This document shows positions 34,326 through 42,962 of a DNA stretch of 64,000 nucleotides, one piece after another. Position 1 is the first letter of the stretch, and each line of letters opens with the position of its first letter. The notes under the pieces are model-generated. The model was not told the DNA's origin. It searched no databases and worked only from the letters and a program-made list of their open reading frames with translations. The DNA is from Peribacillus sp044761665 (GTDB lineage: Bacteria; Bacillota; Bacilli; Bacillales; DSM-1321): assembly GCF_044761665.1 (NCBI RefSeq), contig NZ_JBIWCW010000004.1:1-64000 (forward strand), given 5' to 3'. Made by a program: the position numbers and the translations under genes.

Positions 34326-35744
34326 TTACTCACCCTCTTCCTTTTGGCGTTGGGGCGCAGGATTCTTTATTTGCTGTGCCTGGAATTTCTTTTCTTTTAG
34401 CTGATCACGTTTTTCGCGTTGGTTTTTTAGGGAGGCATGCTCTGGGTTGGTAACGTATTTTTCACGGCGGTTCATCCGCTTCAGGCCTTCTGGTACTAAA
34501 TTGAATTGTTTGTCATTCATCAGACCGGATATCCCCGCATCCGATTGTTTCGTTTCAACATTCGGATAAACCTCTTTGAAGTAATCGTCTGCAAGTCCTG
34601 GTGTATAGTTCTCCGGTTCTGGATAGGTTGTGATTACACCTTCAAAATTCCTTAGCACCGTCTTCGTCGGGGATTGGGACAGGATATAATTAGGCTGCAA
34701 AGTGATCTTCCCCCCTCCCCCTGGTGCATCAACAACGAATGTAGGTACCGCATACCCCGAAGTGTGTCCGCGTAAGCCTTCGATAATCTCGATTCCTTTT
34801 GATATCGGGGCCCGGAAATGACCGATACCTTCCGACAAATCACATTGATAAATGTAGTAAGGCCGAACACGAATCTTGACAAGATCATGCATTAGCTTCT
34901 TCATGATCGGCACACTATCGTTAATGCCAGCTAGTATCACTGCCTGATTGCCAACTGGCACACCGGCATCGACCAACATCTCACACGCTTTCTTCGATTC
35001 TTCCGTTATCTCTATCGACGTATTGAAGTGCGTATTTAACCAAACCGGGTGATATTTCTTTAAGATTGCACACAGGTTTTCAGTGATACGCTGGGGAAAA
35101 ACCACAGGAGCACGCGTTCCAATCCTAATTATTTCCACATGGGGGATTTCCCGTAGGTTCTTCAAGATATATTCGAGGATGGTATCATTGATCAGTAAAC
35201 CATCACCACCAGAAATAAGTACATCCCTGACCACTGGGGTATCTCTTATATAATTGATTGCTGCATCTAATTGTTTTTTGGGAACCCCCATACCGATTTG
35301 GCCTGAAAAACGTCTTCTCGTACAATACCGGCAATACATGGAGCACTGGTTCGTCACCAAGAATAGGACACGGTCTGGGTAGCGGTGAGTTAATCCAGGG
35401 ACTGGCGAATCTTCATCTTCATGAAGCGGGTCTTCCATGTCATATTTGGTTTTATGCATTTCTTCCGAGATTGGGACAGACTGCATCCTTATCGGACACC
35501 TGGGGTCTTCTTTATTCATGAGTGAAGCATAATAAGGGGTGATATTTAATGGGATCGTTTTTGTGGAGATCCTTACCCCTTCCTCTTCATCAGGGGTAAG
35601 ATCGATTACTTTCTTCAAATCATCCACATTTCGAATGGTATTCGTCAACTGCCACAACCAGTTGTTCCATTGTTCATCTGTAACATCTTTCCATAGCTCT
35701 ATATCTTTCCAGTTACGGTCAGGTTTGTATAAGTCAAATAACAT
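34326..35744 (-). CDS. kamA: Lysine 2,3-aminomutase KamA
   Basis: A radical SAM, PLP-dependent enzyme turning L-lysine into L-beta-lysine. The 472-residue chain has the [4Fe-4S] cysteines C134, C138 and C141 in CSMYCRYCTRRR, the PLP Lys region in FVVDAPGGGGKI, and ISGGDGLLI for SAM binding. AGGAGG precedes the ATG. A perfect sigma-54 promoter lies 36-51 bases upstream, and the KamR-type activator is the next gene. yokU follows directly. The other genes of beta-lysine use lie beyond the regulator. Confidence 0.95.
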   Translation of the reverse strand: MLFDLYKPDRNWKDIELWKDVTDEQWNNWLWQLTNTIRNVDDLKKVIDLTPDEEEGVRISTKTIPLNITPYYASLMNKEDPRCPIRMQSVPISEEMHKTKYDMEDPLHEDEDSPVPGLTHRYPDRVLFLVTNQCSMYCRYCTRRRFSGQIGMGVPKKQLDAAINYIRDTPVVRDVLISGGDGLLINDTILEYILKNLREIPHVEIIRIGTRAPVVFPQRITENLCAILKKYHPVWLNTHFNTSIEITEESKKACEMLVDAGVPVGNQAVILAGINDSVPIMKKLMHDLVKIRVRPYYIYQCDLSEGIGHFRAPISKGIEIIEGLRGHTSGYAVPTFVVDAPGGGGKITLQPNYILSQSPTKTVLRNFEGVITTYPEPENYTPGLADDYFKEVYPNVETKQSDAGISGLMNDKQFNLVPEGLKRMNRREKYVTNPEHASLKNQREKRDQLKEKKFQAQQIKNPAPQRQKEEGE

Positions 35745-35779
35745 AATGATACCTCCTAAGTCTTGATAGTAGTATTTAA

Positions 35780-35795
35780 TGCAAGAAGGGTGCCA
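35780..35795 (-). promoter_or_regulatory. Sigma-54 (-24/-12) promoter of kamA
   Basis: On the - strand TGGCAC-CCTTC-TTGCA, an exact match to the sigma-54 consensus TGGCAC(N5)TTGCA. Transcription would start about 24 bases before the kamA start codon. Control of the kam locus by sigma-54 and KamR has been reported in Bacillus thuringiensis; here the site itself and the activator gene can both be seen. Confidence 0.93.
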
Positions 35796-35814
35796 AAATT
35801 GCCCACAAACTAAA

Positions 35815-35862
35815 ATATGAACGGTAAAAAACCCGGTTTTCCGGATTTTTTACCGTTCATAT
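35815..35862 (-). terminator. Terminator separating kamR from kamA
   Basis: A long palindrome: ATATGAACGGTAAAAAA with TTTTTTACCGTTCATAT, plus an inner CCGG-TTTT-CCGG. It overlaps the end of the regulator gene and should insulate kamA from read-through, so kamA depends on its own promoter. Confidence 0.85.
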
Positions 35863-37239
35863 ATGTTTCTTGATTTTATATTGGAGAGTCTGCCTTGGGA
35901 TGTTTAAAAGCTTTGAAGCTTGAAAGACATTGCCATCGGTTTGCAAAAGCGCCTCAGATATCAATTTTGTTTCCATCTTCTTCATGGCCTCGCGTAAAGG
36001 TAAGATTGTCCTTTCAGGACCTTTGCCTTGTTTTAGAAACGGAGGTAAATCGTCTTTTGTCAAAACTTCCTTTTCGGTATGAATCATCATGAACTCAACG
36101 GTATGCTTGAGCTCCCTTACGTTACCTGGCCATTGATAGGTATGTAAGATTGCTTTCGTCTCTTCATCTATACCACTAATCGAGCGATTTAACTTCTGGT
36201 TAAAGTGTAAAACAAAATGATTGATCAGCAATAAAATATCATCTGGACGACTTCTTAATGGGGGGAGCTCATAACTTAAAACATGTAAGCGATAAAATAG
36301 ATCGTCACGAAGCTTCTTTTCTGCGACAGCCGTCTTCGGGTTTATGTTCATCGCGGTCATGATTCTTACATCCACCTGTATGCTCTTGGCTCCCCCTATC
36401 CTCCTGACGAAACCATCCTCAAGCACCCGAAGCAGCTTAGCCTGTAAATCGATTGGCATCGATTGCAACTCATCTAGAAACAGTGTGCCTCCATTCGCCA
36501 GTTCAAATAATCCTTGACGCTCGACCGCTCCGGTATAACTACCTTTCGAGGTACCGAATAATAGTGAGTCCAATAAATTTTCAGGAAGTGCCGCACAATT
36601 TTGAGCAATGAATGGCTCATCTCGCCTATTGGAGTTTTGGTGGATACTTTGGATGAAAAGTTCTTTTCCTACTCCACTTTCACCATGTACTAAAACCGAA
36701 GATGATGACCGAGCGGCCTTTTTCCCTTGTGCAATCAGCCCCTTAAATGAGGCGTCTTCGGTTAAAATATCAGCGAAGGTATATAAGGTTCCATTTGTCG
36801 CTACTTTTTTATCTTTGCCAGTCGTCGGTTTAAGCGAGCTTTCCAGATCTGCTAATCGTTCAGATAGTTGTTTCAAGCTCGAATAATCTTTCGCAATCTC
36901 TATAGCGCCCATTATTGAGCCATCTACATAAATAGGCAGGGTTGTATTGAATGTCTCTATGATTCTGCCATGTGCATTCACATACGACTGCTTGTGGTGG
37001 TAGATGGGCTTTTCTGAATGGATTACACGCAGTAAGGTCGAGGATTTATGGGTTAAGGACGGAAATGCTTCAAGCAATGGTTTTCCGAGCACTTCCACTA
37101 CCTTCATTCCATCATGGTTAGCTGCCACTTCATTATAAAAGATAGTTTGTCCTTTCATATCGATGACATGAATTCCTTCATCAATGCTTGCTAGAATTGC
37201 TTCTAAGACCTCATTTGTGTTGAAACATTCACTGATCAA
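35857..37239 (-). CDS. kamR: Sigma-54-dependent activator, KamR type
   Basis: A 460-residue enhancer-binding protein. A PAS domain (about 8-115) is followed by the AAA+ domain with Walker A GESGVGKE (186-193), GSYTGA (233-238; a variant of the sigma-54 contact loop GAFTGA), Walker B GTLFLDEL (251-258), and a Fis-type helix-turn-helix at the end (GNVFQASKLLNIPRQTLQYK). The TTG start follows GAGGGGG. It lies directly upstream of the sigma-54 promoter of kamA. The PAS may sense lysine or an intermediate; this is inferred. Confidence 0.92.
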   Translation of the reverse strand: MISECFNTNEVLEAILASIDEGIHVIDMKGQTIFYNEVAANHDGMKVVEVLGKPLLEAFPSLTHKSSTLLRVIHSEKPIYHHKQSYVNAHGRIIETFNTTLPIYVDGSIMGAIEIAKDYSSLKQLSERLADLESSLKPTTGKDKKVATNGTLYTFADILTEDASFKGLIAQGKKAARSSSSVLVHGESGVGKELFIQSIHQNSNRRDEPFIAQNCAALPENLLDSLLFGTSKGSYTGAVERQGLFELANGGTLFLDELQSMPIDLQAKLLRVLEDGFVRRIGGAKSIQVDVRIMTAMNINPKTAVAEKKLRDDLFYRLHVLSYELPPLRSRPDDILLLINHFVLHFNQKLNRSISGIDEETKAILHTYQWPGNVRELKHTVEFMMIHTEKEVLTKDDLPPFLKQGKGPERTILPLREAMKKMETKLISEALLQTDGNVFQASKLLNIPRQTLQYKIKKHI

Positions 37240-37322
37240 TGTCTTCCCCCTCTCTAATTCCTTACTTCATCTATATGAAACAGTGACGAAAACTTGTCAA
37301 AATTGTGCCTAAAAATGGGCGG

Positions 37323-38165
37323 TCATGTATGATTCTTCACCCATAAGTTCATATCCTCCATTTTATCGAAAATGAAACAGTTATTGGCCAACCGTCCTCG
37401 ATAACGATAACCATGCTGATGCAGTACTGCATTCATTCCAAAGGAGAGGGAGCGTGCGATTGAGTAGATACAATAAATCCCATGCGAGACAAGGTGCCTT
37501 TCAAGCTTTTCAATCAAGTGCTTCATCAAACCATACTGTCGATATTCGGGCAATGTCGCACAATCCGTAATCTCCGCATTATGGTAGAAATCATTTATTT
37601 CAGCGGATGCCGCACTGACGATTACTCCTTCATGTTCGAAGATATAAAAGACCGTTCCGTTTTCCATACACTTCTTAACATATAAAGGATCATTCATGGG
37701 TGTTGGGTAAACTTCGAACACTGTGCGGTACAATCCTGCAAGCTTAACTGCATCCGTTTCATCTGCCATCCTTCCATGATAGGAGGATGGGGGAGTATCT
37801 ACCCCTACTTTTAATGGAAGTCTCTGCACACTAGCGAGAATTTGGTCCTCTTTTACCCAGTAGGAACTGTTTCTCCGCTCAACGTTGGTGTATTTAACGA
37901 GGAAATAACAGTCACTTCCTAAGAAGAACTTATCGATGCTTCCCTCATATAAAAAACCTCGTCCCAGCAACTCAGGTACATTTTCCTTTCGTGCCTTGAA
38001 GATGATTTTCTCCGCCGATATTTTTTCTGCCACTTTTAGGGACTCATCTATGCACTCTTGTAAGTTGCCTAGATAATCTTCAACCCGTACCCTCTTGTTA
38101 AAACGATCCAAGGTAATATGTAATGTAGAACGTGATAATTGAATTCTTTCTTCAACAATGTCCAT
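37323..38165 (-). CDS. ablB: Beta-lysine N6-acetyltransferase AblB (YodP)
   Basis: A 280-residue GNAT-fold enzyme. In archaea and some bacteria AblA (KamA) and AblB make N-epsilon-acetyl-beta-lysine, an osmolyte; in bacilli YodP may serve lysine breakdown. The C-terminal GNAT part has ITDCATLPEYRQYGLMKHLIEKLE, the acetyl-CoA loop in a relaxed form. The start at 38165 follows AAAGGAG. It is part of yodT-S-R-Q-ablB, and kamR and kamA follow on the same strand. Confidence 0.9.
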   Translation of the reverse strand: MDIVEERIQLSRSTLHITLDRFNKRVRVEDYLGNLQECIDESLKVAEKISAEKIIFKARKENVPELLGRGFLYEGSIDKFFLGSDCYFLVKYTNVERRNSSYWVKEDQILASVQRLPLKVGVDTPPSSYHGRMADETDAVKLAGLYRTVFEVYPTPMNDPLYVKKCMENGTVFYIFEHEGVIVSAASAEINDFYHNAEITDCATLPEYRQYGLMKHLIEKLERHLVSHGIYCIYSIARSLSFGMNAVLHQHGYRYRGRLANNCFIFDKMEDMNLWVKNHT

Positions 38166-38243
38166 TCGACTCGCTCCTTTCGTCGTTTGCAAACGATTGT
38201 AACAAGGGCCTAACCCTATCTACGAATCAGACCCGGGAACCTT

Positions 38244-39512
38244 TTACCTTTGTCCCTCTACTCCACACCACTCCAATATAGTTAGAGCTATGATCTCGGC
38301 TGCTTCAATCATTTTATCCACTTCGATATATTCATTGGCGTCATGTGCCAATTTCGTTTCTCCAGGCCCGAAGACCACTACGGGAATCAACCCGACCGTG
38401 GATAAATACCCTCCATCCGTTCCCCATGGGGAGGCTTCAACATCCGGCTGTTCACCCACTACTTTTTCATAGTGCGTTGAAAGGGTCTCCATTAATGGAT
38501 GATTTATCTCAAGGCTTCCCGGCAACCACCTAGCCCCGAACCATTCCAGTTCAATCGGCTTTTCCTTGAACCATTTGTCTGTACGGTTCAAAGCGTCAAT
38601 CCGTTTTTTCAAAGAGAGCTGTGCCGCTTCCATCGTTTCCATTGGGGCAATGCCAAATCTACCTTCTAGAATGGCTGTATCTGGCACAGAAGAAGGCCAA
38701 TTCCCACTTTGGATGCTTCCGACATTAATGGGGATGGGGATCGGAATGTTACGATAAAGGGGATGATCCATCGTTTCGTTACGCTCCTGTTCAAGTTTCT
38801 TGATTTCATCCAACACACCATAAGCTTTATCTATCGCGCTTATTCCCTCATAGCGGGTTCCTCCATGTGCTGATTTCCCTTTGATTTTCAATCGAAACCA
38901 CATCGACCCTTGTTGAAGGGGAAATAATTTCATATTCGTCGGTTCTGGAATAATCGCACCATCCGCTTGATATCCCCTCAATACTGTCGCGAGCGAACCA
39001 GCACCCCCACTTTCCTCTTCAATTACACTTTGGAATATCACATCGCCCTTTAATCGTATGCCCGTTTCAACGATAGATTCAAGCGCCAACAACAAAGAAA
39101 CATTCCCGCCTTTCATATCCGTCGTTCCCCGTCCATACACTTTTCCGTTCTCTACCTTCCCGCTAAATGGATCATCGTGCCACGCAGACATATCACCTTC
39201 AGGAACCACATCAATGTGTCCATTCAAAATAAGCGATTTACCGCCACCACTTCCCTTCCTAACCGCGACAAGGTTTGGATTCCCTTTAAAGTCTTTACGG
39301 TCACAATAAAAATGAGGATGATTACGTAATTCACCATCCCCAATCTCCCATAGATCGATGTCAAGACCAATCTGGCGGCACTTTTCGACTACAATGGCTT
39401 GTGCCCTCCCTTCCTGGCCTCGTTTGCTTGGTTCCTGCACTAATTTTTGTAGTAATTTTATTCCATCATTCCGATGTTCCTTCAACCACATACTGATTTT
39501 CTCTTCATACAT
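38244..39512 (-). CDS. yodQ: M20 family deacylase YodQ (ArgE/DapE-like)
   Basis: A 422-residue zinc amidohydrolase. Metal and catalytic motifs: LNGHIDVVPEGD, TTDMKGGN and the general base in EEESGG. Its relatives remove acyl groups from amino acids, so here it probably deacetylates an acetylated beta-lysine derivative; the exact step is inferred from context. AGGAGG precedes the ATG, and yodR lies 16 bases upstream. Confidence 0.88.
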   Translation of the reverse strand: MYEEKISMWLKEHRNDGIKLLQKLVQEPSKRGQEGRAQAIVVEKCRQIGLDIDLWEIGDGELRNHPHFYCDRKDFKGNPNLVAVRKGSGGGKSLILNGHIDVVPEGDMSAWHDDPFSGKVENGKVYGRGTTDMKGGNVSLLLALESIVETGIRLKGDVIFQSVIEEESGGAGSLATVLRGYQADGAIIPEPTNMKLFPLQQGSMWFRLKIKGKSAHGGTRYEGISAIDKAYGVLDEIKKLEQERNETMDHPLYRNIPIPIPINVGSIQSGNWPSSVPDTAILEGRFGIAPMETMEAAQLSLKKRIDALNRTDKWFKEKPIELEWFGARWLPGSLEINHPLMETLSTHYEKVVGEQPDVEASPWGTDGGYLSTVGLIPVVVFGPGETKLAHDANEYIEVDKMIEAAEIIALTILEWCGVEGQR

Positions 39513-39528
39513 ACCACATCCTCCTCTC

Positions 39529-40200
39529 TCATTCTTTTACTATACAAAGCTTGCTGGACACATGAACATAAGCTTCTGTTCTATTTTTGACTTCTCCTAT
39601 GGTCGTTGGAGTGAATAAATCAGTTAAGAGGAGACCTTCTGGAGTCACAGAAAACACGCCAAGCTCCGTGATGACCATATTTACACATCGTTTGGCCGTT
39701 AATGGCAATGTACAGTTCTTCACTAATTTAGATATGCCATTTCTATCACTATGCTCCATTAAGACAATGACCTTTTTTGCCTTAGCAGCAAGTTCCATTG
39801 CCCCACCCATTCCGGGTACCCTCTTTCCAGGCACAATCCAATTAGCCAAATCACCAAATTCACTCACTTCCAGAGCACCCAAAATCGTAATATCCACCCG
39901 GCCACGCCGAATCATGCCGAAGGAAATCGTACTATCACAAAATGATGCCCCTTCTCTGATGGTTATCGGAAAGCCACCTGCGTTACAAAGATGTTCATCT
40001 TCGAGGCCCATTGCAGGCGAACTGCCCATTCCAACAATTCCATTTTCAGCATGAAACATTACTTGGTGATCAGCTCTTAGATGATTCGGCACTAATGATG
40101 GTATGCCAATCCCTAAATTGACCAGCATTCCATCACAGATTTCAGCGGCTGCTCTTTTGGCTAACCGATTTCTGGCTTCGGCTCCCAAACCCATTTCCAA
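39529..40200 (-). CDS. yodR: 3-oxoacid CoA-transferase subunit B (YodR)
   Basis: A 223-residue beta subunit of a SCOT-type CoA transferase. NLGIGIPSLVPNHL and the catalytic Glu in FHAENGIVGMG are present, as is the GGAMELA segment. It works with YodS to move CoA between acids, probably in the degradation of the beta-lysine-derived keto acid. The start is TTG (40200) or ATG (40194). It overlaps yodS by up to 40 bases, showing tight coupling. Confidence 0.92.
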   Translation of the reverse strand: MEMGLGAEARNRLAKRAAAEICDGMLVNLGIGIPSLVPNHLRADHQVMFHAENGIVGMGSSPAMGLEDEHLCNAGGFPITIREGASFCDSTISFGMIRRGRVDITILGALEVSEFGDLANWIVPGKRVPGMGGAMELAAKAKKVIVLMEHSDRNGISKLVKNCTLPLTAKRCVNMVITELGVFSVTPEGLLLTDLFTPTTIGEVKNRTEAYVHVSSKLCIVKE

Positions 40201-40874
40201 TCGACTCCTTTTGATGGAATGATATAATCTACAAAAGCACCAGGTACAATGATTTTCTCTGGATCCAGGGAACCTAGCGGAACGATTTCTACAACTTCGA
40301 CAATCGTGATTTGTCCTGCAGTCGCTACGAGTGGATTCGTATTTCTAGCACTTTTGTCAAATACCAAGTTGCCATAAGGATCTGCCGACTCTGCATAAAC
40401 AATGGCGATATCGGCAGTTAATGCAGGTTCGACCAGGTAATTATTCTCCGCAATCTTTACAGTTTGTTTATCTTTAGAGACGGTACCATTATCCAGACCG
40501 ATATCGGTTAAAATTCCGCCAAGGCCCATTCCCCCGGCACGGATGCGTTCTACGAGCGTCCCTTGCGGGGAAAATTCCACTTCCAGCTCCCCATTATTCA
40601 TGAAAAGACCAGCATTGGGATTGGAACCAATATGTGAAGCAATGATTTTCTTTGCACGTTTATTCGTCACAAGCTTCCCGATTCCGATATCGGGAAACCC
40701 CGTATCATTCCCGATTAAAGTTAAGTTTTGTACACCCGTCTCCAAAATTAGGTTGATGAGTCCCGGGGGAGTCCCTATTCCCCCGAACCCGCCAAAAAGA
40801 ATCGATTGCCCATCTTCAAAGAGATGGGCAACATCTTCAAAATGACAAATTTTATTAAATGAATTTTCATACAT
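40161..40874 (-). CDS. yodS: 3-oxoacid CoA-transferase subunit A (YodS)
   Basis: A 237-residue alpha subunit. The CoA-binding loop GGFGGIGTPPGLI lies near the N-terminus, and NDTGFPDIGIGKL and the segment SADPYGNLVFDKSARN are typical. It partners YodR. The C-terminal extension (KGVDWKWVWEPKPEIG) is present in YodS-like proteins. It comes after yodT, 17 bases away. Confidence 0.92.
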   Translation of the reverse strand: MYENSFNKICHFEDVAHLFEDGQSILFGGFGGIGTPPGLINLILETGVQNLTLIGNDTGFPDIGIGKLVTNKRAKKIIASHIGSNPNAGLFMNNGELEVEFSPQGTLVERIRAGGMGLGGILTDIGLDNGTVSKDKQTVKIAENNYLVEPALTADIAIVYAESADPYGNLVFDKSARNTNPLVATAGQITIVEVVEIVPLGSLDPEKIIVPGAFVDYIIPSKGVDWKWVWEPKPEIG

Positions 40875-40891
40875 ACCAGCTCACATCCTAA

Positions 40892-42244
40892 TTAAGACGA
40901 CATAGATCCTGGCAGGATCTGTTCTTTGAATTGAAGGAGCGTAGAGTCCATTCTTCTTAGCAGTTCCGTGCATTCATCCTTCGTGATGGTTAACGGCGGA
41001 GATATGATGATGGCTGCCCCATCTATGCCATCAAGTCCCGCTGCCGCAGGGTATAATATAATTCCATTTTCCATACCTGCCTTTATGATTTCATTTGTCA
41101 CATCCATCGTTTTTGGAAAGGGGGTCTTCGTTTTTTTATCCTGGACAAATTCCATCCCAATCAATAGACCCTTACCGCGCAAATCCCCAATAAAAGAGTA
41201 CTTATTAGCCAGCTCTTTCAATCCGATGATTAGGTCCTCCCCTCTCTTTGCAGAGTGTTCGACAAGATTGTTTTCCTCTATATATTTCAAAACGGCAAGC
41301 GCTATGGCACTTGATAACGGATTGGCACTAAGCGTATGTCCTCCCATGATTGAACGGGATCCATTCAGAATGGGTTCCAATACTTTTTTTGTCACAACAG
41401 TGGCTGCGATAGGTGTATACCCCCCGCTTATTCCTTTTCCAAAAGTAACGATATCAGGCTCTACCCCCCAATGTTCCGAGGCCAGCATCTTTCCCGTCCG
41501 GCCGAAGCCAGTCATGACCTCATCGGCAATGAATAGGATGTCATACTCTTCACAAATTGACTTGATTTTTTGATAATAACCATCAGGCGGGACGATGGCC
41601 GCACCTGCAGCACCGATAACTGGCTCTGCAATAAAGGCTGCGATATTATCAGCTCCTATGCGCCGGATTGATGCTTCCAACTCCAAAGCACAGGCCATAC
41701 CACATGTGCGGTGATCTAAATTATACGGACAGCGGTAACAATAGGGAGGAGCAACAGAGGGGTATGATTCAAGTAAGGCGGTAAATCGCTCTCTTCTTAA
41801 CGGATGACCAGACATTGAAAGAGCGCCAATCGTGATGCCATGATAGCTCATCCATCTGGAAATGATTTTTTGTTTTTTGGGTTTCCCTTTTTCCTGCCAA
41901 TGCTGGATGGCAATCTTCAGTGCAGTTTCAGTCGCTTCTGAACCACTATTTACAAAAAAGCTATAAATGAGATCCCCTCTTGTAAAATCGGCTATTTTTT
42001 GGGCAAGTTCCTCTGCGGCTTCACTCGTAAACTGAGATCTATACACAAAGGATACTTGATTTGCTTGTTGGACCATGGCGTCTGCAACTTCCTGTACCCC
42101 ATGGCCAATATTGGAAGTTACAGCACCAGAAGATGCATCGAGATAGTCCTTCCCTTCTTTGTCGTACAAAAAGACGCCCTTCCCATGACTAATAGTCGGA
42201 TAGGCACCGCCGAGGAACGGCTTGATCAATGAAGACTGCTCCAT
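40892..42244 (-). CDS. yodT: Class III aminotransferase YodT
   Basis: A 450-residue PLP enzyme of the omega-aminotransferase type. It has NSGSEATETALKIA, RWMSYHGITIGALS, FIADEVMTGFGRTGK and the PLP Lys in TFGKGISGGYTPIAA. It probably removes the beta- or epsilon-amino group in lysine breakdown. First gene of yodT-S-R-Q-ablB. The start at 42244 follows AAGGAG; a longer frame runs from 42274. A weak sigma-E-like promoter lies upstream. Confidence 0.9.
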   Translation of the reverse strand: MEQSSLIKPFLGGAYPTISHGKGVFLYDKEGKDYLDASSGAVTSNIGHGVQEVADAMVQQANQVSFVYRSQFTSEAAEELAQKIADFTRGDLIYSFFVNSGSEATETALKIAIQHWQEKGKPKKQKIISRWMSYHGITIGALSMSGHPLRRERFTALLESYPSVAPPYCYRCPYNLDHRTCGMACALELEASIRRIGADNIAAFIAEPVIGAAGAAIVPPDGYYQKIKSICEEYDILFIADEVMTGFGRTGKMLASEHWGVEPDIVTFGKGISGGYTPIAATVVTKKVLEPILNGSRSIMGGHTLSANPLSSAIALAVLKYIEENNLVEHSAKRGEDLIIGLKELANKYSFIGDLRGKGLLIGMEFVQDKKTKTPFPKTMDVTNEIIKAGMENGIILYPAAAGLDGIDGAAIIISPPLTITKDECTELLRRMDSTLLQFKEQILPGSMSS

Positions 42245-42290
42245 ACCCTCCCACTCTCCTTCTTGAGAAACCAACTATGTTCTATAGTAA

Positions 42291-42319
42291 AGTCTATGTC
42301 CCCAGTGAAGAAATCTTGC
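42291..42319 (-). promoter_or_regulatory. Possible sigma-E promoter of the yodT operon
   Basis: On the - strand GCAAGATTT, a spacer of about 12 bases and CATAGACT. This is near the sigma-E consensus (KMATATT and CATACANT). In B. subtilis this operon is expressed in the mother cell; the match here is weak. Confidence 0.3.
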
Positions 42320-42401
42320 TAAGGAATTAATGCTCCCATTTTAAACTATGTTTATATGGAAATGAAAAGTCTATTCCGTTAGGATTTTCAATAAAAAGGG
42401 C

Positions 42402-42436
42402 AAAAAAAAGTGTATCCACTAGAGATACACTTTTTT
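42402..42436 (-). terminator. Terminator of the gene at 42438
   Basis: AAAAAAGTGTATC (42404-42416) pairs with GATACACTTTTTT (42424-42436). It ends right before the stop codon of the gene on the - strand. Confidence 0.88.
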
Positions 42437-42437
42437 C

Positions 42438-42767
42438 TTATAAAGAGCTATTTAGCTTTTCTTGACGAATCGATTCCAGAAAGCTTTCATCCTTTAAAAC
42501 GGCCAACACATTCTTATAAAAAGCCGTTTTATCAATAACTGAGGTATGTACGTACTCATACTCTTTTAAAGATGGATGACGTAACACATCTTTCATGCAA
42601 GAAAGACAAACTTTTTTAGTGCCTAACTTATAGTAATTCAAGTTGCTTGCATCCCCATTAGAAGTATCTTCATTACACACGAAACAAGTGTGGCTTACCC
42701 GACCTTTTTTATTATATTCGGATAAAGCTCCTTCTAAACGAATGGATGCGGGAATTGTTAATAACAC
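42438..42767 (-). CDS. Hypothetical protein with two CxxC motifs
   Basis: A 109-residue protein I do not recognise. CFVC near residue 28 and CLSC near residue 54 look like one zinc-binding pair, followed by a helical C-terminus (AFYKNVLAVLKDESFLESI). No signal peptide or membrane segment. The start region MLLTIPASIRLEG seems plausible; AAAAGGTGATTATGTG lies before it. Single gene with its own terminator. Confidence 0.7.
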   Translation of the reverse strand: MLLTIPASIRLEGALSEYNKKGRVSHTCFVCNEDTSNGDASNLNYYKLGTKKVCLSCMKDVLRHPSLKEYEYVHTSVIDKTAFYKNVLAVLKDESFLESIRQEKLNSSL

Positions 42768-42962
42768 ATAATCACCTTTTCTATTTTAAATCTCTTAGTA
42801 TTATATCAGAAAAATAAAGAATTTGAACTATTAGCCTCATATTCCCTAATAATGCTTGTAAAATAGGAAAATATGCAGGGATTGATCAGACGATATCTGA
42901 TGGTCAGACCTTCATCCCTTTAAGCCATCATACTAGTTAACTTCCATCTTTCTAACCACTTT

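Noticed and set aside
37295..37310. Second sigma-54-like site (AGGCAC-N5-TGACA on the - strand) before kamR
   Set aside because: The -24 half fits but the -12 GC is AC, and activators of this type are seldom sigma-54 dependent themselves.
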